DNA from: Acidobacteriaceae bacterium
GTDB lineage: Bacteria; Acidobacteriota; Terriglobia; Terriglobales; Acidobacteriaceae
NCBI GenBank assembly: GCA_031296355.1
Contig: JARLFX010000063.1
Coordinates: 1 to 43,519, forward strand
Direction: 5' to 3'
DNA: 43,519 bases
Shown here: positions 1-8,770 of the stretch, piece by piece
Layout of the letters: each line of letters starts with the position of its first letter
Numbering within the stretch: the stretch's first letter is position 1
Notes under the pieces: model-generated
Database searches by the model: none
What the model was told of the DNA's origin: nothing
The model's input: only the letters and a program-made list of their open reading frames with translations
Made by a program: the position numbers and the translations under genes

Positions 1-594
1 CGTGACGCCATCATCCAGAAATTCGGCCGCATCGACATCCTCATCAACAACGCCGCCAACAATCCCAAGGTCGAAGATCAGAAACCCGGCCAGCCCTGGT
101 CGCGCCTTGAAAACTTCCCCCTCGAAACATGGAACAACGACATCGCCGTCGGCCTCACCGGCGCATTCCTCTGCAGCCGCGTCTTCGGCGCAGAGATGGT
201 GAAGCGCAAATCCGGCGTCATCATCAACGTCGCCTCCGACCTCGCCCTCATCGCGCCCGACCAGCGCCTCTACCGCGTCGATGACCTCCCCGAAGATCAG
301 CAGCCCGTGAAGCCTGTCACCTACTCCGTCGTCAAAACGGCGCTCATCGGCCTCACCCGCTATCTCGCAACCTACTGGACCAGCGCTAACATCCGCGTCA
401 ACGCCATATCCCCCGGCGGCGTTTTCAACGGTCAGCCCGAAGTCTTCCTCAGCAAGCTCAACGAACTCATCCCCATGGGCCGCATGGCGCACAAGGATGA
501 ATACCAGGGCGCAATCCTCTTCCTCTGTTCCGATGCATCCAGCTACATGACTGGAACCAACCTCGTTGTCGATGGAGGCCGCAGTTGTCTTTAG
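1..594 (+). CDS. SDR-family oxidoreductase, PtmA-like (5' end missing)
   Basis: Open from the first base, so the N-terminal dinucleotide-binding glycine motif lies outside the window. What remains is the C-terminal three quarters of a classical short-chain dehydrogenase: an NNAA segment after strand 4 (residues about 16-19 of the visible part), a VIINVAS strand, the catalytic YSVVK (YxxxK) and the closing RVNAISPGG and TGTNLVVDGG motifs. The YSVVK, RYLATYW and SSYMTGTNLVVDGG wording resembles the PtmA-type oxidoreductases found in sugar-nucleotide (nonulosonate or flagellin-glycan) clusters; that assignment is from memory. It overlaps the next SDR gene by 10 nt and belongs to the same operon as gtrA, the glycosyltransferase and gmhA. 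The substrate is unknown; a role in making an activated surface sugar is an inference from the neighbours. Confidence 0.85.
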   Translation, partial: RDAIIQKFGRIDILINNAANNPKVEDQKPGQPWSRLENFPLETWNNDIAVGLTGAFLCSRVFGAEMVKRKSGVIINVASDLALIAPDQRLYRVDDLPEDQQPVKPVTYSVVKTALIGLTRYLATYWTSANIRVNAISPGGVFNGQPEVFLSKLNELIPMGRMAHKDEYQGAILFLCSDASSYMTGTNLVVDGGRSCL

Positions 595-1442
595 CCACAA
601 AGGATCTCCAGAGCGGAAACCTCTTCTCTCTCGCCGGTAAAACCGCTGTGCTCACCGGAGCGTCCGGCTTCCTCGGCCGCACCTTCGCCCGCACCCTGCT
701 CGCCAACGGCGCGCGCGTCGTCGCCCTCGGCCGCAGCGAACGCCTGCAGACCGAAGCCAGGGAATGGGCCAATGAATTCGGTGCAGACCGCATAGCCGTC
801 AAACGCATCGACATGTACGACACCGCTGCCCTGAATGCTCTCCTCGACGAGATCGCCGCCTCGGAAAAGACCATCGACGTCCTCATCAACAACGCCCACG
901 AGCTCGGTGCTGGCACCGGCTTCAATGTCCCCGAAGGCTCACTGGAAAACGCCACCACCGATCAGTGGATGAAGAACCTCACCGGCGGCGTCTACTGGGC
1001 CGTGCAGACCGTGCAGAAGCTCGGCCCCAAAATGAAGCAGCAGGGCTCTGGCAGCATCATCAATATCTCCACCATGTACGCCCTGGTCGCCCCTCGCCCT
1101 CAGCTCTACGCCGGCACTGACTTCATCAACCCTCCCGGCTACTCCGCTTCCAAGGCCGCGCTCTCCAGCTTCACCCGCTACGTCGCCTCCTTCTGGGGCC
1201 AGCACGGCATCCGCTCCAACGCTATCCTCCCCGGCCCCTTCTCCAACACCGAAGATGCCGGCGGCGCCAACGCCGTTCAGCAAGACAGCCCTTTCCTCAC
1301 CCGCCTCAAGGGTTACACTTGCCTTGGCCGCGTCGGTCGTCCCAATGAGCTCAGCGGCGCACTCCTCTTTCTCGCATCCGATGCATCAACCTTCGTCACC
1401 GGGCAAGCCATTGTGGTCGACGGCGGCTGGACGGCAGTGTAG
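585..1442 (+). CDS. SDR-family oxidoreductase
   Basis: A full-length short-chain dehydrogenase of 285 residues. The TGASGFLG cofactor motif is near residue 24, NNA follows strand 4, and the catalytic pair sits in YSASK; the C-terminus has the typical TGQAIVVDGG ending. The start is a TTG that overlaps the end of the upstream SDR by 10 nt; a clear GGAGG sits at 574-578, six bases before it, which decides this start over downstream ATGs. It reads as a diverged partner of the upstream SDR, and the two may act as successive or paired oxidoreductases on one sugar nucleotide. Substrate cannot be told from sequence. Confidence 0.88.
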   Translation: MSLATKDLQSGNLFSLAGKTAVLTGASGFLGRTFARTLLANGARVVALGRSERLQTEAREWANEFGADRIAVKRIDMYDTAALNALLDEIAASEKTIDVLINNAHELGAGTGFNVPEGSLENATTDQWMKNLTGGVYWAVQTVQKLGPKMKQQGSGSIINISTMYALVAPRPQLYAGTDFINPPGYSASKAALSSFTRYVASFWGQHGIRSNAILPGPFSNTEDAGGANAVQQDSPFLTRLKGYTCLGRVGRPNELSGALLFLASDASTFVTGQAIVVDGGWTAV

Positions 1443-1453
1443 CTTTGAACAAC

Positions 1454-2005
1454 ATGGAAGAGCCGATCATCGATCTCGGAGACGAAATCCTGCCGATGCC
1501 GCCCACACGGCGTCGCAATCTGCTCGCCTTCGCCCGCCGCGTCACCAGCGCCCAGTTCATCCGCTACCTCATCGTCGGCGGATGGAACACCGTCTTCGGC
1601 TACGGCACCTTCGTGCTCTTCACCTTTCTCTTCACCAGGCGCAGTGTGCACGGCTACATCTACGCTGCCGTGCTCTCCAACCTGCTCAGCATCACCGTCG
1701 CCTTCTTCGGCTACAAATTCTTCGTCTTCCGAACCAAGGGCAATTACCTCAAGGAGTGGACGCGCTGCATGATCGTCTACGGCAGCGCCGCCATTCCCGG
1801 CATCTTCTTTCTCCCCATCATCAAAAATGCACTCGTCTATGCCACACCGGTCCACGCGCAATGTATCGTCGCCGGCATCACCTTCAAGCTGCACACGCTC
1901 GCGCCCTACATCGCCGGAGCCCTGGTCACGGCCTGTACCGTGGTCTACAGCTTCTTCGGCCACCGGAAATTTTCTTTCCGCGCCACGCGGCCGCAAAATA
2001 CTTAA
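1454..2005 (+). CDS. GtrA family membrane protein
   Basis: A small integral membrane protein of about 183 residues with four hydrophobic segments (starting at the FIRYLIVGGWNT segment, which is the GtrA family signature near residue 38). GtrA-like proteins are thought to flip undecaprenyl-phosphate-linked sugars across the inner membrane for surface glycan modification, and normally sit beside a GtrB-type glycosyltransferase, exactly as here. A TTG at 1445 would add three residues; neither start has a strong ribosome binding site, so ATG 1454 is chosen conservatively. The 3' end (1970-2040) becomes AT-rich and leads into the next gene after about 70 nt. Confidence 0.85.
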   Translation: MEEPIIDLGDEILPMPPTRRRNLLAFARRVTSAQFIRYLIVGGWNTVFGYGTFVLFTFLFTRRSVHGYIYAAVLSNLLSITVAFFGYKFFVFRTKGNYLKEWTRCMIVYGSAAIPGIFFLPIIKNALVYATPVHAQCIVAGITFKLHTLAPYIAGALVTACTVVYSFFGHRKFSFRATRPQNT

Positions 2006-2076
2006 CAAAACTCTTTGCAGCAATTTGTATCCTAGAAATCTAACCGTACCCTACGCAGCCAATTTCCCGAGGTGAC

Positions 2077-3042
2077 GTGAAGACCATCAGCATCATCACA
2101 CCCTGCTATAACGAAGAAGATAACGCTGAAGCCATGTACCTTCGCGTCCGCGACATCATGTCCGCCCTCGCTGGCCGCTATAAGTACGAGCACATCTTCA
2201 TCGATAACCACTCCACTGACGCCACCGCCGCCATCCTCAAGCGCATCGCCGCGCAGGATCAGAACGTCAAGGTCATCATCAACGCCCGTAACTTTGGCCA
2301 CATCCGCTCCCCCATCCACGCCCTCTTCCAGGCCCGCGGAGACGCCATGATCGGTGTAGCCGCTGACTTCCAGGAGCCGCCCGAACTCATCCCCCAGTTC
2401 ATTCAGGGGTGGGAAGAGGGCAACTACATGGTCCTCGCCGTCAAAAACAGCAGCGAAGAGAAGCAGCATATGTACTGGCTGCGCAAGCAGTACTACAAGC
2501 TCGTTGACCGCCTCTCCTCCGTCGAAACCATCCAGAACTTTACCGGCTTCGGCCTCTATGACCGCAAGGTCATTGATATCGCGCGCTCCTTTGAAGATCC
2601 CTACCCCTACTTCCGCGGCATGATCGCCGAGATCGGCCTCCCCTACAAGCGCATCTACTTCAACCAGCCCGCCCGCGAACGCGGCGTCACCAAAAACAAC
2701 TGGTACACCCTCTATGACATCGGCATGCTTGGCATCGTCAACCACTCCAAGGTGCCGCTGCGCTTCGCCGCCTTCGCCGGATTCTGCGGCTCGGCCCTCT
2801 CGTTCCTCATCGCCCTCATCTATCTCATCCTGAAGATCGTTTCCTGGAAGACCTTCAGCTTCGGCCTTGCCCCTCTGCTCATCGGCGTCTTCTTCGTGAA
2901 CTCGCTGGTACTCGTCTTCCTCGGCATCATGGGTGAGTATGTCGGCGCCATCTACACTCAGGTGCAGAAGCGTCCCTACGCCGTCGAACTGGAGCGCCTC
3001 AACTTCGAATATCCGCCCGACTTCCCCAAACAAGCCAGCTAG
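2077..3042 (+). CDS. Family 2 glycosyltransferase, GtrB/Dpm1-like
   Basis: A 321-residue GT2 enzyme. The N-terminal GT-A domain opens with ISIITPCYNEEDNA, carries the FIDNHSTDAT nucleotide-binding segment and a DFQEPPE motif in place of the DLQDPPE of polyprenyl-phosphate glycosyltransferases, and ends with two transmembrane helices (about residues 230-290) typical of GtrB/YfdH proteins. It should transfer a sugar from an activated donor to undecaprenyl phosphate on the cytoplasmic face, for flipping by the neighbouring GtrA. The start is GTG at 2077, preceded by GAGGTGA. The donor sugar is unknown; the operon also holds two SDRs and gmhA. Confidence 0.9.
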   Translation: MKTISIITPCYNEEDNAEAMYLRVRDIMSALAGRYKYEHIFIDNHSTDATAAILKRIAAQDQNVKVIINARNFGHIRSPIHALFQARGDAMIGVAADFQEPPELIPQFIQGWEEGNYMVLAVKNSSEEKQHMYWLRKQYYKLVDRLSSVETIQNFTGFGLYDRKVIDIARSFEDPYPYFRGMIAEIGLPYKRIYFNQPARERGVTKNNWYTLYDIGMLGIVNHSKVPLRFAAFAGFCGSALSFLIALIYLILKIVSWKTFSFGLAPLLIGVFFVNSLVLVFLGIMGEYVGAIYTQVQKRPYAVELERLNFEYPPDFPKQAS

Positions 3043-3066
3043 TCCGTCTAACCTTCAGGAGCCTTC

Positions 3067-3657
3067 ATGCAGAATCTTGTTCGCAAGCAATTGAATGACA
3101 GCATCGCCACCTTCGAAAAAGTCTTGTCCAGCGACGACCTCATCCACACCGTCGTCGAAGCCGCCAACAAGACCGCCGAAGCCATGCTCGCCGGACGCAA
3201 GCTCATGGTCGCCGGCAACGGCGGTTCCGCTGCAGACGCCCAGCACCTCGTTGCTGAATTCGTCTCCCGCCTCACCGTTGACCGTCCCGCCCTGCGCGCC
3301 GTCGCCCTCACTACAGACACCAGCATCCTCACCGCCATCGGCAACGATTACAGCTACGACAACGTCTTCGAGCGCCAGATTGAAGCCCTCGGGGCACCGG
3401 GCGACGTCTTCATGGGCATCTCCACCTCCGGCAACTCAAAAAATATTCTGAAGGGCCTCGCCCAGGCGAAGAAGATGGGCCTCACCACCATCGGCTACAG
3501 CGGCAACGGCGGCGGCCAGATGCTCCCCCTCTGCGATTACAACGTGGTCATCCCCTCGAAGGTCACCATGAACATCCAGGAGTGCCACCTCGCCCTGGAG
3601 CACATCTTCTGCATGGTCGTAGAGCGCTGCTACTTCGGCCCCGACTTCGGAAAATAG
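3067..3657 (+). CDS. gmhA: Sedoheptulose 7-phosphate isomerase (GmhA)
   Basis: A SIS-domain protein of 196 residues, the usual GmhA length. It has the family's phosphate-binding GNGGSAADAQH motif (residues about 51-61), the TTDTSILTAIGNDY segment, STSGNS, and the C-terminal QECHLALEH that supplies metal or catalytic residues. GmhA converts sedoheptulose 7-phosphate to D-glycero-D-manno-heptose 7-phosphate, the first step of ADP- or GDP-heptose synthesis for LPS or glycoproteins. CAGGAG lies six bases before the ATG. It is 24 nt downstream of the glycosyltransferase, which suggests that the glycan of this operon contains a heptose or heptose derivative; no hldE or gmhB gene is in the window. 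Confidence 0.94.
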   Translation: MQNLVRKQLNDSIATFEKVLSSDDLIHTVVEAANKTAEAMLAGRKLMVAGNGGSAADAQHLVAEFVSRLTVDRPALRAVALTTDTSILTAIGNDYSYDNVFERQIEALGAPGDVFMGISTSGNSKNILKGLAQAKKMGLTTIGYSGNGGGQMLPLCDYNVVIPSKVTMNIQECHLALEHIFCMVVERCYFGPDFGK

Positions 3658-3710
3658 TTTTTTGCCAGCCTCTTTGCTAACATGGGCCAACTTCCCCCAA
3701 AGGAGATTCC

Positions 3711-4214
3711 ATGCACTGCAAGCGGCTCGTGCTTTGTCTCGTAGTTTTTACTCTCATTGCCTTACCCGGTTCGCTCTGGGGTCAGGATGTTCCACCCGCT
3801 ACAACCCAAGCCCAGGCTGTTGCATACGCCCATGCGGCGGAAGCTAACCCACTCGCTCCTGAAGCAGCGCAGCAACGCAAGAATGCGATGAGCTATATGG
3901 AAAACGACCATACCAGCCACGTCTTGCTTTGCCAGTCTGTTTTCCAGGAAATGAACAATGACAATAAAGCACACGGCCATGATGTCGAGCTGCAAATGAT
4001 TATCTCTGCTGCGGCCTTTTTGTATGAGCACCCCGAAGCCGCGAGCGATTCAAAAGCACAAAACCTTGCAGGAATAAACGCCGCACTGAACGTCTATGAG
4101 AAATTTCTCGCAGCCGATCCATCGACAAAATTCTCATACTACGAAAAACTTCTCAAGAAGCGCAGCGAGGGCAAGCTGGAGAAAGAAATCGCCAGTGCTT
4201 GCTCAAGCAAATAA
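3711..4214 (+). CDS. Small secreted protein of unknown function
   Basis: A 167-residue protein with a clear Sec signal peptide (hydrophobic stretch at residues about 6-20, cleavage plausible after the SLWGQ region). The mature part is helical, Ala/Glu/Lys rich, with Cys near the middle (LLCQS) and end (SACSS). AAGGAG precedes the ATG. I do not recognise a family. Its base composition is lower in GC than the neighbours (27 G/C of 60 in 3901-3960), suggesting a younger or accessory gene. It ends in a strong bidirectional terminator shared with rfbH. Confidence 0.75.
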   Translation: MHCKRLVLCLVVFTLIALPGSLWGQDVPPATTQAQAVAYAHAAEANPLAPEAAQQRKNAMSYMENDHTSHVLLCQSVFQEMNNDNKAHGHDVELQMIISAAAFLYEHPEAASDSKAQNLAGINAALNVYEKFLAADPSTKFSYYEKLLKKRSEGKLEKEIASACSSK

Positions 4215-4230
4215 TGTGTTCGCAAAATCA

Positions 4231-4256
4231 AAAACGCAGGCCGAAGCCTGCGTTTT
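4231..4256. terminator. Bidirectional intrinsic terminator
   Basis: An 11-bp perfect inverted repeat (arms 4231-4241 and 4246-4256, loop CGAA) with A-tracts on the left and T-tracts on the right. It lies between the convergent ends of the secreted-protein gene and rfbH and can stop transcription in both directions. Confidence 0.9.
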
Positions 4257-4274
4257 TGGTTTAATCTCTGGTGC

Positions 4275-5609
4275 CTACAGTGTCACCAGCCCGCTCTTCG
4301 CCGTTTCCACAAAATCCGTCGCCGTCTTCACAATAAAGTCCAGCATCTCCGTGGTCAGCCCCGGATACACCCCGATCCAGAACACCTGGTTCATCACGAA
4401 GTCCGTGTTCTTCAGGTCGCCCACGGTCCTGAACTCCCAGCCCTCATACGCCGGCTGTTTCGCCAGGTTGCCCGCAAACAGCAGCCGTGTGCCGATCTTC
4501 TCAGCCTCCAGCGCCCGTGTCAGCTGATCGCGTGTAAACGGCGCATCCGTCTTCACGCCGATGGGGAAACCGAACCAGCTCGGGTCAGAATTCTCCGTCG
4601 CCACCGGCAGCTCCAGGTACTGCTCCAGCGGCTTCAGCGCATTTTTCAGGTAAGCAAAATTCTCTTTGCGCCGCGCAATGAAGTGCGGCAGCTTCTCAAT
4701 CTGCGACACACCCAGCGCCGCCTGCATATCCGTCGCCTTCAGGTTGTAGCCGATGTGCGAATAGGTGTACTTGTGGTCGTACCCGCAAGGCAACTTGCCC
4801 AGCTCCCAGTCAAAGCGCTTGCCGCAGGTATTATCCTGCCCCGGCTCGCACCAGCAATCCCGGCCCCAGTCGCGGAAGCTGTCAATCAGCACCTGCAGCG
4901 AAGGCTTGTTGGTCAGCACCGCGCCGCCTTCCCCCATGGTGATGTGGTGCGCCGGATAAAAACTCACCGTTGCAATATCGCCAAACGTGCCTACCTTCTG
5001 GCCCTTATAGGTCGAACCCAGCGCGTCGCAGCAATCCTCGATCAGCCACAGGTTGTACTTCTTGCAGAACGCCGTCACCGCATCCAGATTGAACACATTC
5101 CCCAGCGTATGCGCGATCATCACCGCCTTCGTCTTCGGCGAGTACGCTGCTTCCAGCTGCTCTACATCCACTTCATACGTACCCAGCGTCACGTCGATAA
5201 ACACCGGGATCAGCCGGTTCTGGATGATCGGGTTCACCGTCGTCGGGAATCCCGCGGCCACGGTAATCACCTCGTCGCCCGGCTTCAGTTGCCGCTCGCC
5301 CAGCTTCGGCGAGGTCAGCGCGCTCAGCGCCACCAGGTTCGCTGACGAACCCGAGTTCACCAGCGACGCCGACCGCAGCCCGAAGAACTTCGCCAGCTTC
5401 TTCTCAAAATCCTTGGCCCAGCGACCCGTGGTAAACCACCCATCCAGCGCGGAGTCCACCACAGCGGCCACGTCATCGCCGTCAATTACCTTCCCGGAGA
5501 CCGGCACCACCGATCCCGGGGAAAACGTCTTGGGGGGAAACGCTTCAGCGTGGAACTGTCGCGTCAAGTCGAGTATCTGCTGGCGGAGCGCGGCGGCTTT
5601 ATCAGTCAT
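4275..5609 (-). CDS. rfbH: CDP-6-deoxy-4-keto-glucose 3-dehydrase (RfbH/DdhC, E1)
   Basis: A 444-residue member of the DegT/DnrJ/EryC1/StrS fold. Two features separate it from ordinary aminotransferases: the PLP-anchoring Lys is replaced by His (first His of [14 protein letters not shown], residue 221), and the cysteines fit the E1 iron-sulfur pattern C-X57-C-X-C-X7-C exactly (C194, C252, C254, C262). The family uses PMP and a [2Fe-2S] cluster to remove the C3 hydroxyl of CDP-4-keto-6-deoxyglucose on the way to 3,6-dideoxyhexoses (abequose, paratose, tyvelose, ascarylose). GAGGAG precedes the ATG. It is divergent from rfbF/rfbG, which make its substrate. The E3 reductase (DdhD) that normally supplies electrons is not in this window. 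Confidence 0.95.
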   Translation of the reverse strand: MTDKAAALRQQILDLTRQFHAEAFPPKTFSPGSVVPVSGKVIDGDDVAAVVDSALDGWFTTGRWAKDFEKKLAKFFGLRSASLVNSGSSANLVALSALTSPKLGERQLKPGDEVITVAAGFPTTVNPIIQNRLIPVFIDVTLGTYEVDVEQLEAAYSPKTKAVMIAHTLGNVFNLDAVTAFCKKYNLWLIEDCCDALGSTYKGQKVGTFGDIATVSFYPAHHITMGEGGAVLTNKPSLQVLIDSFRDWGRDCWCEPGQDNTCGKRFDWELGKLPCGYDHKYTYSHIGYNLKATDMQAALGVSQIEKLPHFIARRKENFAYLKNALKPLEQYLELPVATENSDPSWFGFPIGVKTDAPFTRDQLTRALEAEKIGTRLLFAGNLAKQPAYEGWEFRTVGDLKNTDFVMNQVFWIGVYPGLTTEMLDFIVKTATDFVETAKSGLVTL

Positions 5610-5715
5610 ATCTCCTCTAGGATATCGCAGTTATACTGGTAACGTTTGATGCGCCTGCACCCCCGGCGAAAGTTTCCAGCAGTGACTATCCCCCAGTATT
5701 TCTGAGAGGAACGCA

Positions 5716-6486
5716 ATGAAAGCGGTTATTCTCGCAGGCGGTCTCGGCACGCGGATCAGCGAAGAAACCTCGACCCGCCCCAAGCCCATGGTTGAGATTG
5801 GTGGCCAGCCCATCCTCTGGCACATCCTCAAGCTCTACTCCCAGCACGGCATCAACGACTTCATCATCTGCTGCGGCTACAAGGGTTACGTCATCAAGGA
5901 GTACTTCGCCAACTACTTCCTCCACACCTCCGACGTCACCTTTGATATGCACGAAAACAAAATGACCGTGCACAACTCCGTTGCCGAGCCCTGGCGCGTC
6001 ACCCTCGTCGATACCGGCGAAGGCACCGGCACCGGTGGCCGTCTCCGCCGCGTCGCCAAGTACCTCGACCCCGGCGAAGACTTCTGCATGACCTACGGCG
6101 ACGGCGTGGCCGATGTTGACATCACCGCCTCCATCGCCTTCCACAAGCAGCACGGCAAGCTCGCCACCCTCACCAGCGTCCAGCCCGTCGCCCGCTTCGG
6201 CGCCCTCGGCCTTAAAGACACCCAGATCTATTCCTTCCAGGAGAAACCCTCCGACGAAGGCGGCTGGATCAACGGCGGCTTCTTCGTCCTCTCGCCCAAA
6301 GTCATCGACGCCATCACCGACGACAAGCAGATGTTCGAGCGCGAGCCCATCGAATCCCTCGTCAAGCAGGGCCAGGTCCACGCCTTCTTCCATCACGGTT
6401 TCTGGCAGGCAATGGACACCCTCCGCGACAAGCAGCAGCTGGAAGATCTCTGGGCCAGCGGAAAGGCCCCGTGGAAGACATGGTAA
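5716..6486 (+). CDS. rfbF: Glucose-1-phosphate cytidylyltransferase
   Basis: A 256-residue nucleotidyltransferase with the sugar-nucleotide signature [12 protein letters not shown] and the [10 protein letters not shown] motif, a TYGDGVAD metal-binding segment and the [10 protein letters not shown] ending typical of RfbF/DdhA. It makes CDP-glucose from CTP and glucose 1-phosphate, the entry step of the CDP-dideoxyhexose route. GAGAGGAA lies six bases before the ATG. The stop overlaps the start of rfbG, so the two are probably translationally coupled. Confidence 0.95.
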   Translation: MKAVILAGGLGTRISEETSTRPKPMVEIGGQPILWHILKLYSQHGINDFIICCGYKGYVIKEYFANYFLHTSDVTFDMHENKMTVHNSVAEPWRVTLVDTGEGTGTGGRLRRVAKYLDPGEDFCMTYGDGVADVDITASIAFHKQHGKLATLTSVQPVARFGALGLKDTQIYSFQEKPSDEGGWINGGFFVLSPKVIDAITDDKQMFEREPIESLVKQGQVHAFFHHGFWQAMDTLRDKQQLEDLWASGKAPWKTW

Positions 6487-7571
6487 CCACCCCCAACTCG
6501 CACGCAATCTGGCGTGGCCGCCGCGTCTTCCTCACTGGCCACACCGGCTTCAAAGGCGGCTGGCTCGCCCTCTGGCTCACCCAGCTCGGCGCAGAGGTTC
6601 GTGGCTACGCGCTCGATCCCTGCACCACCCCCAGCCTCTTCGAAGTCGCGAAGATCGGCAGCGTCATCGACGACGTTCGCGGCGACATCCGCGACGCCGC
6701 CAAACTCACCGCCGCCATGACCGAGTTCAAGCCCGACGTCGTCTTCCACCTCGCCGCGCAGCCCCTCGTCCGCTACTCTTACGAAGACCCCATCGGCACC
6801 TACGAGACCAACGTCATCGGCACCGCCCGCGTCCTCGAAGCCGTCCGCCAGACGCCCACCGTCCGCGCCGTCGTCTCTGTCACCACGGACAAGTGCTACG
6901 AGAACAAGGAATGGATCTGGGGCTACCGCGAGACCGACCCCCTCGGCGGCTACGACCCCTACTCCAGCTCCAAGGCCTGCGCTGAGATCGTCTCCGCCGC
7001 CTACCGCCAGTCCTTCTTCCCCGTCGCCAAACTGGCCGAACACAAGGTCGCCCTGGCCACCGGCCGCGCCGGCAACGTCATCGGCGGCGGCGACTGGTCC
7101 ACCGACCGTCTCATCCCCGATCTCGTCCGCGGATTCCTCGCCAAAGAGCCCGTCCTCATCCGCCGCCCCCACGCCATCCGCCCCTGGCAGCACGTGCTCG
7201 AGCCCCTCTACGGCTACATCCGCCTCGCCGAGCAGCTCTACACTCACGATCCCAAATTCGCCACCGCCTACAACTTCGGTCCCTCCGAAGACGACGCCCA
7301 ACCCGTCGAATGGATCGCCGAAAAGATGACGAACATCTGGGGCGATGGCGCTAAGTGGGTGCTCGATCCCGACCCCGGCGTCCACGAAGCCGGCTACCTC
7401 AAGCTCGACGCCAGCAAAGCCCGCACCGACCTCGGCTGGAAACCCCGCCTCAACCTCGAAACCGCCCTGGAATGGCTCATCACCTGGTACCGCGCCGCCG
7501 ATCGCGGCGAGCTCATGCAGGAGCTCACCCTCCAGCAAATCGCCGCCTATGAAGCCCTAACCCAGAAATAG
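6480..7571 (+). CDS. rfbG: CDP-glucose 4,6-dehydratase
   Basis: An extended SDR of about 363 residues. The cofactor motif [11 protein letters not shown] is near the N-terminus, followed by [13 protein letters not shown], the [13 protein letters not shown] catalytic region, and [12 protein letters not shown] with the YxxxK pair. These are diagnostic for CDP-glucose 4,6-dehydratase (RfbG/DdhB), which converts CDP-glucose to CDP-4-keto-6-deoxyglucose. ATG 6480 overlaps the rfbF stop (ATGGTAA) and gives an N-terminus close to known RfbG proteins; a GTG at 6471 would add three residues. Confidence 0.95.
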   Translation: MVTTPNSHAIWRGRRVFLTGHTGFKGGWLALWLTQLGAEVRGYALDPCTTPSLFEVAKIGSVIDDVRGDIRDAAKLTAAMTEFKPDVVFHLAAQPLVRYSYEDPIGTYETNVIGTARVLEAVRQTPTVRAVVSVTTDKCYENKEWIWGYRETDPLGGYDPYSSSKACAEIVSAAYRQSFFPVAKLAEHKVALATGRAGNVIGGGDWSTDRLIPDLVRGFLAKEPVLIRRPHAIRPWQHVLEPLYGYIRLAEQLYTHDPKFATAYNFGPSEDDAQPVEWIAEKMTNIWGDGAKWVLDPDPGVHEAGYLKLDASKARTDLGWKPRLNLETALEWLITWYRAADRGELMQELTLQQIAAYEALTQK

Positions 7572-7575
7572 ATTT

Positions 7576-7723
7576 GTCATTCTGAATACTTTTTCGAACT
7601 GTCATTCTGGATTATTTTTGATTTGTCATTCTGGATTATTTTTTGCACTGTCATTCTGAGCGCAGCGAAGAATCTGCTTCTTCTTTTGTTTTTGTCATCC
7701 CGTAGCGCAGCGAAGGGATCTGC
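7576..7723. repeat. Tandem array of repeat heads plus two full R1 hairpin repeats
   Basis: Five GTCATYC heads in direct orientation begin at 7576, 7601, 7625, 7650 and 7694. The first three are truncated units of 24-25 nt with AT-rich tails; the fourth (7650-7680) and fifth (7694-7723) are complete R1 elements. In the complete copies, ATTCT pairs with AGAAT and ATCCC pairs with GGGAT around a GCGCAGCGA-type loop. The array fills the gap between rfbG and the next CDS and ends nine bases before its ATG. Confidence 0.85.
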
Positions 7724-7731
7724 TTTTTGCC

Positions 7732-8760
7732 ATGCAGCCCATATCCAAAACCGACCTCGACCACATCCTCACCCACGCAGATCTCTCCGCGTTGCGCAAC
7801 CAGCGCATCTTCATCTCCGGAGGCACCGGCTTCTTCGGCTGCTGGCTGCTCGAATCCTTCCTCCACGCCAACCGCGAACTCAACCTCAACGCCCGCGCCA
7901 CCGTGCTCACCCGCAACCCCGCAAACTTCACCGCCAAAGTCCCGCATCTTGTCCATGATTCATCCATAACTCTCCATGCGGGCGACGTGAAGAATTACGA
8001 CTTTCCCCCGGAAAAACACGCCTTCATCATCCACGCCGCCACCGATTCCGGAGGCCAGCAAGCCAATAGCACCCCCGAAGAACTCCGCGCTGCCATCGTC
8101 GAAGGCACCCGCCACACCCTGCGTTTCGGCGCCGCCACCGGCGCTCGCCGCCTGCTCTACACCAGCTCCGGCGCCGTCTACGGCCCGCAACCCTCCGAAA
8201 TCACGCACCTCCCTGAAACCTACGCAGGCCGCGCCTCGGCAGATAACATCTACGGCTCCGCCAAGCTCGAGTCCGAAGACCTCTGCCTCGCCCAGCCAAA
8301 TCTGGAGAGCGTGATCGCCCGCTGCTTCGCCTTCGTCGGCCCCCATCTCCCGCTCGACGCCCACTTCGCCGCAGGCAACTTCATCCGCGATGCAATGGCC
8401 GGCACTCCCCTGCACATCAAAGGCGATGGCACCCCTCACCGCAGCTATCTCTACGCCGGCGACCTTATGATCTGGCTCTGGACCCTGCTCCTCCGCGCCC
8501 CCGCAGGCTCTGTTTACAACGTCGGCTCCGAGCACTCCGTCTCCATAGCGCAACTCGCGCGCACCACCGCCGTCACCCTCCGCCCCGGCCTCGAAGTCCG
8601 CATCGACGGCGTCCCCGACCCCGCCAAACCCATCGCTCGCTACGTCCCCTCCACGCAAAAGGCCCGCGCCGAACTCAACCTCCGCACCCTCATCCCCCTC
8701 GAAGAATCCATCCGCCGCACCGCCGCCTGGCACGGCTGGAGTAGCCATTCCGTTTCATAG
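7732..8760 (+). CDS. NAD-dependent epimerase/reductase, likely dideoxyhexose synthase step
   Basis: An extended SDR of 342 residues: SGGTGFFGCWLL cofactor motif (about residue 29), IIHAAT, the TSSGAVYG catalytic strand and YGSAKLESE with the YxxxK pair, then an HRSYLYAGDL substrate-binding segment. Lying directly after rfbF and rfbG and opposite rfbH, it is the natural candidate for the final reductase or epimerase that turns CDP-4-keto-3,6-dideoxyglucose into the finished sugar (abequose or paratose synthase role). That role is inferred from context; sequence alone supports only NAD(P)-dependent sugar epimerase/dehydratase. Its leader is made of R1 repeats; the nearest purine-rich site (AAGGGA, within a repeat) is about 13 nt from the ATG, longer than usual. 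Confidence 0.82.
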   Translation: MQPISKTDLDHILTHADLSALRNQRIFISGGTGFFGCWLLESFLHANRELNLNARATVLTRNPANFTAKVPHLVHDSSITLHAGDVKNYDFPPEKHAFIIHAATDSGGQQANSTPEELRAAIVEGTRHTLRFGAATGARRLLYTSSGAVYGPQPSEITHLPETYAGRASADNIYGSAKLESEDLCLAQPNLESVIARCFAFVGPHLPLDAHFAAGNFIRDAMAGTPLHIKGDGTPHRSYLYAGDLMIWLWTLLLRAPAGSVYNVGSEHSVSIAQLARTTAVTLRPGLEVRIDGVPDPAKPIARYVPSTQKARAELNLRTLIPLEESIRRTAAWHGWSSHSVS

Positions 8761-8770
8761 AAGGCGTACC

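Noticed and set aside
7576..7723. CRISPR array
   Set aside because: Repeat heads are spaced by about 25 nt with no unique spacers of constant length, and no cas genes are present; they are truncated R1 repeats.
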